A stretch of DNA of 64,000 nt from positions 9,796,001-9,860,000 of the forward strand of contig JAFFJZ010000010.1 in NCBI GenBank assembly GCA_018340375.1, read 5' to 3'. Each line of letters starts with the position of its first letter. The stretch's first letter is position 1. Positions 11,801-23,800 of the stretch are shown piece by piece. Below the pieces are notes generated by a model. That model had not been told where the DNA came from and searched no databases. It worked only from the letters and a program-made list of their open reading frames with translations. Both the position numbers and the translations under genes were made by a program. This DNA comes from Gonatopus flavifemur. Lineage: Eukaryota; Arthropoda; Insecta; Hymenoptera; Dryinidae.

Positions 11801-14800
11801 ACCAGTTTACTATCTTTTCTAGTGATCATTCCATGATCTTTTTCCTCCGTATATGAGGCCTTTACAAGCGAATTATCTGATTTCCCTAATAGGATTCAAA
11901 TAGGGGTTCCATAAAATCGAGCGAAATAGGGAAAACCGTAACGAAACCTGATGAGGACCTGATAGGAAATCAGGCATGCCTCGTCGGGCCCTGGTATTTT
12001 CCCACACTGAGAGAAGAGCAATTTGGAGGTTCAGTAAATAGTATTATATTTGATCGATAAACCTGAATATTACTGAACTTCCAAAGATGTTTCATAAAAT
12101 TCCAAGAAACATTACTGAAATTTCGCTTTACATTACTCAGTGTTCTTCAATCGTTATTATATAATACGATATTCATGACCAAACTTGCTACGTGTCATTC
12201 AATTCCTAAACGTTCAGTAATTGCGTGACGCATCGCAATTTTCGCCATAAATATTATATTTTGTAATAAGGATTGTAGAACATTGAGTAATGTGGAGTAA
12301 ACTTCCAGTAATGTTTCTTAAGATTTTATGAACCATCGTTGAAAGTTCAGTACTATTTAGATTTAGCGAACAAGTATATCACTCTTTACCGAACTTCCAA
12401 ATTGCTCTTCTCTCAGTGCATCCAAAACTTCTACTAAGGATTTCAAAACGTTCTTCAAATCGGTCTGAATTTTTCAATAGATCAATTCACTATCTTTCCT
12501 AATTCTTCTGTTTATGAATTACACTGATTTTTCCTAAATTCTTTTGAAATTGTGGAACAAAAATCTTCCTCGATTTACTTCTGTCTGAACTCCTTTGGGT
12601 TCTTTTGAACCTCTGTGACGAGTTCAAAGCGTAATTGTTCTGATACCACTTTTCTCTAAATTTCTCCGAATATCTCCAAAACTCTTTGAATTCCTGTTGA
12701 ATTTTCGAGGAGAAATGTTTCTCAATTTGCTCCTCTTTAAATTTTCTTGGATTCTCTTAAATGTCTGTCAATCTCTCTGAATCTCTCTTCCAGTGTTGCC
12801 GCGATTCAAGCCGATCTCAGTAATTTCAAACAATCCGATCTTCGAGCAGAGCTGAAAAAACTTCAGTCGATCCGAGTTTCGAGCTAAGCCAGAACCATGA
12901 GATCGACGAGCTAGATCGTTACTGAGAAAATTTCCTACCAGACGGAGGATCCTGGTTAAGAAAAACCATTGATTCTCGCCAAATCTCATTGAATCTTGGA
13001 CAATGTTATGATCAAATTTCATGACATTTCATTTGTCAGAATCGGGTTATGAAACAATATTATGTTGAATGTTTAATTAGTAGCAGAGTCGATATTGAGA
13101 AAATATGTTTATAAACTGGATTTTTCTTCATCGCCAATCCTCTGAAGATAGATTCAATGATATATTTATCTATTTATTCATTGGAAGATGCATTCATGGA
13201 GTTTTTATAACTAACATTTATGAAATTTGATTTGCCGAGTCATAAAAATTTTGAGAAAACGTTGTTTTATACTTAAACTAAAAGTTTGAATACACCCAAA
13301 GGAAAAACAATTTTTTCAGTTGATGTGTTTGTTTCAGGAAATCAACTTACTTTATTTACATAAGTGTACTGTGTTTTATATTGTTTAGACTTTTCGTGAT
13401 TATTATTTATGTAGTTTATATGAATTAAATCAATTTCGAACAGCGAAATCAAGGTCAATTTAAACTTATGGCTTGTACTGTATGCTCTATTCCAAGGAGC
13501 CCCTGGATGCAAGATTTTTTTATCCACGTTTGTTTTGAACGAAGTAGGCCCAACCAGAAATTTACAACAGGCGCAGTACTGCACCAGTACTAGCCAAGAC
13601 TGGCAGGGTACTGGCATTTGTCTGGAATGATAACGCTTTTCAGTACTGGGGATTGAGTACTGATGCCATTATTCGCAATCAATGCAAGGCCAGTACTGGG
13701 TTAGTACCTGGCCAGGATCAAGTTCTCAGTACTGGTCTATCAGTAGAGGCATATTACTGTATTTTTTATGTATCCAGTACTGATCCCTACGTGTTGACCA
13801 AGTGTTGGAGACCCAATACTGGCACTGTACTGCACTTGTTGTCAACATTGGCATATTACGGATTTTTCTGATTGGGGGATCGTGAGATCTTCGAGCCAAT
13901 CCGAGCAGTGGATTTATCGATCCGATTTGCGAGCCGAGCCTATTCGTCAAAAACAAGAGCCAAGCCGAGCTCATGCTCAAAACTCGGATTAACTCGGATC
14001 GCGGCAACACTACTCTCTTTAGAATTAAGTTCACAAAAACGCGAAATTCACCTGTCTCTGAATTTCTCTGGAAAACTTTTGCTGCATTTTCTTCTCTCTG
14101 AATTTTCCTGAGTTCACCTGCGTCTGTCTGCATTTTTTTGAAAAGTTCTACGTCCAATTTTCTCCAACGCACCGGGTTCCGAATCCTTCTTCGAATATTT
14201 ATAAATCTCTATGAATTTTTCCTAAAGATGAGATTTTTTCATCGGGTTTCAGCGATTTCCATCAAAATCTACATCAATAGGGATTGAATTGAATTTAAAA
14301 CATACGGAATATGAAATTGAAATTCCGAATTCAAGTATACTTGAAGTATACTACAGTACACTGTCAATTTCATTCCTCGTGAAAATATCCATAAATATTT
14401 TGAAAATCATTCGCCGTCCGTCTTAACATTGGAAGAAAAATCTGCGATGCCGGCATTTGGACGAATGGTTGTTGTGATTCATCGTACATTGACAGAAAAA
14501 CGACCTAGTGGAAACATTCGTGGCCGCAATAACTTCAAGTCTGGCTCGATTCATCAGGAAATGTGATTTCGATATCCAGAAAGAGTGGTTGAAGCAAAAA
14601 TTAACTACATTTCTCAAGTTACAAAAACCAGATTCTTTTCTTGGTGTAATAACTACAGTACCTAGTTAATTTTAGTTCCAACCACTTTTTTTGGACATCA
14701 CAATCATATTTTTTGGTGGATCGAACCAGATTTCAATTTACTGCGACAATGAATGTTTCAACCAGGTCGTTTTTCTGTCAGTGCACGTTTACTTTTTTCG

Positions 14801-17800
14801 AGTATATATTTAAAGGTTTATGTGATTACTAGTACAGTTGGCATTCGATTTTCTTCCATTTGACCCCTCTTTTCAATCCTCTGCTCTACCATCGATTAGA
14901 AAGAGAGATCAGGCGGAGGAAAATCCAACGCCTACTGTATAAAAGTATCTGTGCGTAATTATGGATGAGAAGAAATTGTTTTTCCCACATCTTAGAGTTA
15001 ATTGAAATATATTGTACGATATGAAAGAAAATTCCAAGTTTCTCGAATATAACGGAAAATATATCGAGTATGTAATTGCAGAAAAAACTTATATAATTGC
15101 ATGATAAAGATATTCTCTCATTTATTCACAAGGAATCATCATTTCTCGTTTTGCAAAAGAGGGACAGGTATATATAGACAAAGCGTTCATACTTGACGTA
15201 ACAAAAGGTGTGGTTCAGAAACCTTGATGGTTTCACTAGTGAAATTAATAAATTCCAGAATTTTAGAACCAATTATGGTAATATATTCATAGTTTCACAT
15301 AAAAATGATATCTTCTCCTTTCGATACATTCGAAGGTCACAGACAAGAGAAATAATATTCTTTTCCTGTTAAATCGTACAAAAGAATGATTATATTTGTA
15401 TTGTATTTGTTCTTGAAATTTATGGAAACTGACCATTGCATTATTGTTTGGCACGCAATGTAAGAAAATTCTATGGAAAACTTCGCATAAATCTTATGAA
15501 ATAATTAATACATCCATGCGTTAGAAATTTCGTATTCAACCGGAAATTCATCGTAAAATGATGATAAAAATTCCACCAAGTTCGGAATTTTTAGTTAAAT
15601 TTATAGTAAATTTTATCCACATGTACCGGAAATTGATTCCTTATCCCATGATCGGAATTTTTCGATCACTGCATACAAGAAACTTCCGATTCTTTCTCAC
15701 AGTGCGAATATGACGGGCAGAACAAGAACTCTATTCTTTATTTCTCTATTCTCAAATAACTCTATTCCTGAATATGATTAATCTTGAATATGTATTCTTA
15801 CAAATCTTTATTCTCACAAATCTCTATCCTTTTCAATATCGATTAGATATAGATGCACTGAGGAAACGTTTGTTTCGACGAAACAAAATTTTTATTTAAA
15901 TGAATGCAAAGAAACTTTTTGGTTAGCTGAAATAAAGTGTTTTCATTGTGTTTGTTGTTTTATATATAAAAGAATAGAGATATCTAGGATTAGTCATATT
16001 TCAGAATACACTTATTTGAGGACAGAAATATTCAAGAATACACTGAAAAAAAGGGTTATTTATAGTTAACAAACGTATATTTGCTTATGAGGAAATAAAT
16101 ATTCGTTTGAATTAAATATATTCTGGTTATAATGAACAAGGGATATTTAGTAGAAATGAACGTTTGTTGATAGTTAATAAATCATATTTGACAGCCCAGA
16201 CAGTACGAATGATCATCTTGAATTCGCAATAACTTCTGAAAGAACTTCTTGAACAGTCCACGTTATGACAGTAAAAATGAATTCAATATGAACTCAATGA
16301 ATTCAAAATGCATACACGTTGAATGCCTGAATAATTCTTTATGAATTCGTGATATGAATCATTTTTGAAGATTAAGTTCTTCATCAAGAGCTCATTTTGA
16401 ATTCAAACTATTCATAATGAATTCATGTTCACTGTCATAACGGAAGCTATTTGCGGGGACTTTTGTGCTCTGTGGGAGAATCATGATAGATTTGCATGAA
16501 ATAAATATTCATTTCCCCATAAGCAAAAATACGTTTGTTAGCTATAAATAAACCTTTATCTCAGTGTAGAATTATTCGAGAACAGAAAAATAAAGAATAG
16601 AGTTTTTGTTCTGCCACACGAGACACGAGAAGAATGCAATTATATTTAGGATTAGCGGCATCGATGAATGAATAAGGTGATACATCGAAAAGTCGATTGA
16701 TCCAAGTATTTTAAATCAATCAGTATAAACGTGTAGTCAAATTCACACTGAATACCTATAAATCGGTTCCAAATTCGATTAACTTTCAAATATTCTAATT
16801 AATTAACTACTTAATCTGTATGTTTTCTCAATTGCTGTTCGACCATTCAACGACACCACTATTCCATAAATAACGTTCAAATATATGCGTGAGTCAAAAG
16901 CAGAAGTTAATGGATTCAAGAAATTTCAAAAAGAAAGTGCAGAATTTCTATTTTACATTGAAAGACCGAGGTACAATGTCCTTATGTCTTCCTAGTTCAT
17001 TACTCAAAATTTGTTATTTCAAGTGAATATAACGAGTGTGATGAGAAAGTTATTTTAAAAAATTCTTATCGAATCCTCTCCGAGTTATCAGATGAATTAA
17101 TTATATACAAGGTCAAAAAGCGTGCCCCTCAGGGGATTTTATAAGGGGACACTGGATCAGACACTTGGAACAGGGGGATCGGTCGAAACAAACAAGTTTC
17201 CACATGAGAGGAGATTTTCGCTCCCCATGTGTGTATGGACCAAGCCTGGCACAAGACCTGCCGAAACTTGTCTTGAACAATTTAACAAACTTGGCCCAGG
17301 CTTGGGAATAATAAGTTCAGAACAAGCTTGGGCCAGTGATTTCCAATTCAAGGCCCGGTCCAATTCATTCACCAAGCATCAACCAATGCTTCTTTGATCG
17401 CAGATATGGATGAAAAAAGTAATGGATTCATAATTCAGTTCATGACTTTCTCCCTCAGAATACCGTACATGAATTATCTTGAAACCATAGAAAAAATGTG
17501 ACAATACTGGGACAAGCTTGTATGATCATTGGATCAATTTGCGTTCTTTGATATTTCGAACCATTTTGATTGATATTGTAAATTCAAAGTTCAGTCAATA
17601 TTTATAAACATTGTGCCACTCATGTGGGCAATATTGGCACAATTGTTCATGACTGACTTTGACTGATCCATTGAGAACAACGGGACAATCATGGAACAAT
17701 ATTGGATCAATTGTTCTTCACGAAGGTTTGTTTCTGGCACATGTGCCAACCTTGGGACAAGCTTGGGTTTTTTTCAGTCTTGGCAATACCTACATGAGTC

Positions 17801-20800
17801 CCTTTAAGCGATCTAAGCTATTGCGGGCTGATCGTTAGTTATTCGCGACGTTTCAACCGTACCCAGTGTCCCCTATTATGAATTCGAATTATTATTAGTC
17901 ATTCTATTTCAATGGTTCTTCATTTATGTGTCTAGATGCCCGATAAACAGTCGAACGATCACGAAATTCAACTACGATCGAAATACAGGAATCGCGGATG
18001 CAACTTTATATTCTATATTCCGGTTCTCCGATAGCCGACAAGTCAATTTTCAATGTGATATCGCAGTGTGCAAAGGTGAGTAAAGAAAAATCAAAGAATT
18101 TGAATATGAGTGAATTGATGTGGTTCATTTTCAGGAGGTTGTGGTACTCCTATATGCGAGGGAGACAAATTGGATGGTATAAAAGGTGGAATATCGAAAG
18201 AACAAAGTGTGGTTGGAGAGGAAGGTGTCCTACTCGCTGGAACTAGCGTGTTCGTTCTGGATCCCGGGGAAACACCGAGTATGTAGAATATATGGATTGT
18301 AGATTATTGATTCGAATTACTCTAATAGAAATAACTGGAAAATTACAGTGCATTTATGGAAATTTTATAAAATTTCTTCATTATTTTCGTATATGGACGT
18401 TGTATAGCGAAATTCAAATTTTTGCAGTGCAATTCCAGTGAATATTTCACTATTCCAGGGCTGGAATATTTCTTCACATGGACTGGAATTTTCAGTTAAA
18501 TGTATTGGTTAATGACTCCCAGTGAAATACAGAAATTTTTTGATAGACATTTTTGCAGGGTAGTTCATGTTCTCTAAAAACCAGACATAACAAAGGTACA
18601 GTCCAATGAACATGCATGTCTCTTAGACACCTGAAGAACATTCTTAAGATATCCTTGGAAAAAAGAAACGATGAACGATATCAAAATTCATTGGAAGGGC
18701 CAAAAAGCACACCAGAACACATAGAAACACTCTCAAGAAAAAATTTCTTCCAGCCAAATAAACATTTAGTTGGCTAAACGAAATTTTTTATTTCAATGCA
18801 GATAGACCCTCAATCGTTTTCTATGCGGTGCTCTATCTTTCCTTTTCACCAGGAATCCAATGAACATGACATCTAAAACTTGTCTAAAAGCGTTGCGTAA
18901 GGCATGTTTTAGAGAATTGTCTAGAAGGTATCTAATAGACATCTGAAGGATGTCTTACACCACACTTCTAGATATCATGTTTGCTGAGGATCTTTTAAAC
19001 GTGCAGAAGATATCTTCAACACGTTTTAAATAAGATGCCCTCAAGATGTTTGTATTGAGAAAGATGAAGATATCTTCAACTAATCTAAATCTTCAGAATT
19101 TAAAAAAAAAATATTTGGAAAATATCTTTTAAATATGTAGAAGATATTTTCTTGTTCTAATGACAAAAATTCTTCGTCATATTTCGAAATGTCGTGAAAT
19201 AGTTTAAATACAATCTAGTTATCCTTTATTGCTGATATGGGAATTTTCTTGTGTTGCTGAAGTTTGAATCGTTTATCGAAACGAATTAATGCTCGAACAC
19301 AACACAATATTCAGTTATTAAAGACCAAGAATCTTGCGGTACATTTTTTAAACGATGTTTCTTATTCCAACGAGTTAATTCGAAGTGAAAAATAATTATG
19401 GTTCATCAGATTTTGTGACGTTAAAATTTCGGTTCGTTTCTGTAAACAATTCAAACTTCAAGAACATATTTCCTTTCCTTCTGATTCGTCATTCTATTGA
19501 TTGGAAATGCGTAATTGATCAATTCTGTGAGAAGACGGACATGATTGGCAACACAGCTATGCTCAATCTTGCAGGAATTTTGGATCGTAATCAGGAAAAA
19601 TACTCGGCATCATCATTAAGGCGGAAAACATATTTATAGGATAATTGAATTCATTGCAATCAATAATCCATAATATTGAAAATGAATACACGAAAATATT
19701 TCACAATGATGATGAAAAATTGAACTAGATGATATTATTCACTTATTCAGAATTTCTAGAAAAAAAAACTTCTCACAAAAGTAACAGTTAACAGTTAACA
19801 GTTTTGACAGAAGTGTCTTTGAATACATTGTTATTGACGAATTTTAAATATTCTACTCCGACTGTATACCATCATAAAAGTTTTTTCTATCATTCTGGTA
19901 AATTACAAATTCTCAAATAACGGCAATCACATATTATATAGATATTTTCGTTAGAACTGTTAACGGACTTTTTACACCGACTATACATTTTACTTAAATT
20001 TTCAAAAACTGCAGACACGAAATATTCCAATCGTACTTCAGGAAAAATTTTTTATTTACTGTATTGCACTGGAGTAATGAAAGCGACTAAGAATTTGAGA
20101 CGTCACAATGACGTTATTATTTTTTATACGAACAATATATAATGTAATAAATTATTGAGGATTCATTTAAATTACACTGTAAAAAATTTCTATGGGAAAC
20201 TTCACATAAATGTTCGGAAGTAATTAACACATTACGAGAGGTCACTCGCAACGGGTGAAAATCCCACTCGCAGCTGATCAGCTCACTTCTGACACTCAGT
20301 GGATTGAAATGCGATCTTCCAGATTTGAAATCTCACGTCATACTTGGCTGAAGAAAATATAAAAATTCATCATTTTCTAGGCTATGATGAATCGGTTTAA
20401 AAATTCACCTAATCCCGAGTCCAATTTTTTATCGGGTTTTTTCAAGTGGATTTTTGATGGAGAAACCTAGTGGGTTGAACCGGGTTGGGTAGTTTCATTT
20501 CACCACTAGGGTGATGAAGGAATTGTTATTTAGTTTTGAGTGGTTATTATAACTTGAATAAATACTCAATAATTGATTATATTACACAATGTTCGGTTAC
20601 TGGGACGTTTGCCTCAGTAATCGTATACGTACAAATCAATACCCACACAGCATTTCATGTCTAAAAGACATCTCAAAACAAACTTAAGAAGTCTTATGCA
20701 ATACGAAGAGATATCTTCAAAATGTCGAAGAAAGTTCTCACTTCTAAAAGATTTCTATAAGATGTCTAAAAGATATCATCCCGAAAGACAAGTTTTAAAT

Positions 20801-23800
20801 CTTCTACAAGATATCTTTTAAATGTCTTTTAGAAGTAAGAACTATTTTGAACATCTCGAAGATATCTTTTCGTGGCGCTAAGACTTCTTAAACTTTTCTA
20901 AATACACAGTAAAAATTTTATATTAGATCTTAGCATATTCATATTGTACTTTTGGGATATATTTGACAATGTCGCACAGTGGGAAATTTTGGTGTATTTA
21001 TTGACAAAAATCAACCTACAACCCAATTTTCATCCGACGCTGATGAATTTCCTTCTAAAATACTCAGAAAGAGTTCCACTTTAACGTATCACTGCGGCAT
21101 TTTTGTTTGGAGAAATCCGATATTTATACAATTCAACAGAAACTCGATAAATTTTCAATGAAAAAACATCGATACTGCAAAATATCGCTTTTTAATAATG
21201 AGAAGTCTCGAATTTTCAATAGTTAGGAGCTATATAAAGTTGTCCCGGTTTTCTTGAGTCTTTTCTGCTATCCAATAACCAACTTCGACTTTGAGGAAGT
21301 TATTTATATTCACAAAAATTCTTAATCTTTGGATGGATTATGTTATTCCTATGACATTTTAATAGCACTTTTGTGCTTCTCCATCACAAGTATTAGTACT
21401 TCCATGTGAAGAAATATGTTTCGTCACGTAAAACAGGAAAAACGTTTCTTTTTAGATAAATAATGATTCACTCGTTCACCAAATCTTCTTTTTCAATTTT
21501 GATTCGGATTCTCCTCTGATTCAGTTCAATATTACGGAAATGCCGCAGTGATACGTTCAAGGGGAACTCTTTCTGAGTATTCTGAAATTCAATTCATCAG
21601 CATCGGATGAAAATTGAGTTGTAGGCTGATTTTTGTCCATGAATGCACCAAAATTTCCCACTGTGTGTCGCTATGAACCACAAGTATACGAGCATTCGCC
21701 ATACTCTCTCGTGTGGATGAAGATGAATATAGTAATCTTTAATATAAACTTTTCTCTGTGTAGTTTATCAAGATATCTTGAGAATCAAACGTGCTATGTG
21801 GGTAAGGAACTGAAAATAATTCAAGTCATGATTTCGTCATTTGAATGACATTTCGAACTAGGGACGAATTAATTGTCACAGTAATGTCACCAGGACGTCA
21901 TTCTAACCACGTTGCGTTCCTTGAAACCGTACCCTGTGTAAGGCAGCGGCGGACTGAAAACTTCTCTATCCTTCCTCAACCTGCAAGAACCAAAGCATAC
22001 CCTGGAAAAAATATTCATTTGTCCTCTCTCCATAAAATATTTATTTGTAGAGATTAAATATTCAATTAGATGCAAAAACTGATTACTTGTGACGAATAAA
22101 TTATTTATTTAGAAGACCAATTTATTTGGAGCAAACATTCCATTATTCGATTCGATTAAATATTTCATTAATCCTAAGGAATATTTTATGGAGAGAGGAT
22201 AAATAAACTATTTATTTGGATGGAAGAAATTGTTTTTCCAGTGTATAAACTTGGCATTTCCGGTCTTTCATGAGCAATTCATCAAATCCCATACAGAACT
22301 CCATACATCCCATAGAGAACTCTAAGAACTCAAGTATATCATTCTGAGCATTTTTTCACAGGAATTTCGTGAGAGTTCTTTTTGAAATGTTCTACTGTAC
22401 GGGATTATTCATCAAAATATTCTCGTTGTTCAGAAGAAACATTATATTCTATTACAAAACGTATTGAAATGTTTTTTTTTGTCCTCACAGTGGTACAGAC
22501 ATTGTACGAAGACGGTAGTGTTCATCCATTGTGGCTCTTATGGCTGGCAGTGGCCCTGGGCATATTGTTCCTTATCATGCTCATAATTAATATATTCTTG
22601 TGCTCGGCAATGACTTGCACTTGCGCCAGGACTGACATAATCGAAAAAGAGGCTTCTATCATTGAAGACTACGACCCTTATCGAAGCTGGCACGGTTCTC
22701 AATATGGATCGAGGTTTGTATGCAGAGGATATTCAATATGTATATGCATTTTTCACTCTAATGGGCATTTGATACGCTAAGAGCAAAAGTGGCACCCAAA
22801 TTGTTGTCAAGCAAAAGCGATATACCTAAAATTCGGAACAAAAGAGCAACCACAGAAATCTCCGGGCAAAAATGAAATACTGAAGAGCTCGAGTAAAAAC
22901 GAACCAACGCACAACCCAATTTTGTATTTATGCGCTGGTTCGTTTCTGCTCGAGCTCTCTTCAGTATTTCATTTTTGCCCGGAGATTTCTGTGGTTGCTC
23001 TTTTGTTCCGAATAAATTATACACGGAAAGACCGGGTGTATTAATATTTAGGAAGAATTTATGAACGTTTAGAAAAATGACTGTCAATTCAGAGAAAAAG
23101 AGGATCTTCTAAATATTAATAGACTCGGTCTTTTCGTGGAATATTTAAAATTTTCAGATTTTATGTATTTGTTCCCTATGATTCGTAGAAATTACAACTA
23201 TTAATTATTTTACATTGTGGGATTAGTATTCTGATAAATGATAGAATCTGTTCCCAAACATCCCCGTAATTGATGGAATACGTCGCCTTTGGATAGAATT
23301 TGAGAGGAGAATCATCGGTGCACTGTGACAAATATTTGTATTAATTTTAATACAAAAGGTTGGAAGCAATCAACATACATACTATTTTGTATTGAATCTC
23401 CCACATTTTTATTAAAATTCACACACGATATTATCTCGAAATGGTTTTGATACCGAAATTGATTTGAATCTCACAAAATCTGTGGTGAATTGAATACATA
23501 AAAAGTGTGTGTTAATTGCTTCCAAATTTTGTGTGTGAAATTCATAAATTTTTTTCAACAGTGTGGATAAAGTCCATCATTGGGAGTGATGTTGTATTTC
23601 AGAATAAATCTAAAAATTACAAATGCAAGAATAATCTAAGCAATGATTTTGAATCACTCTTTCGAAAAATTTCCAAATATATATTACAGAATCCTGAAGA
23701 AGTTTTTATTCAACGTCAAAAGACTTGAAAACAGACGAGGTGTTGTTAAAATAATATTTGACGGCTTTCTTGTCATCAGCTTTCACCAAAAATATTATTT

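Larger units (their letters stand above)
15716..16615. mobile_element. Outer element of a three-layer nest (GGCAGAACAAAAACTC ends)
   Basis: GGCAGAACAAGAACTCTATT near 15716 is mirrored at 16570-16615. The interior carries the CACTG element at 16041-16566, which in turn carries the CCC...GGG element at 16195-16476. Confidence 0.65.
10408..17935 (+). other. 7.5-kb ZP gene intron 4, packed with nested repeats
   Basis: The intron runs from a GTGAGT donor to a TAG acceptor. It holds the elements listed at 11590-11850, 12005-12418, 12792-14012, 14487-14783, 15716-16615 and 17145-17873. Sequence outside these is AT-rich and shows no coding potential. Confidence 0.75.
18279..22490 (+). other. 4.2-kb ZP gene intron 6
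   Basis: The intron contains an AAGATATCTT-word tract (about 18560-19160), the composite element at 20642-21802 and the element at 22000-22244. The rest is AT-rich without coding signal. Confidence 0.7.

Noticed and set aside
18560..19160. CRISPR-like array or tandem satellite
   Set aside because: The repeats are short degenerate words without fixed period or unique spacers, in an insect-like intron.
22382..22780. 132-codon frame treated as a gene by itself
   Set aside because: Its middle is ZP exon 7; the ends are intron read-through.
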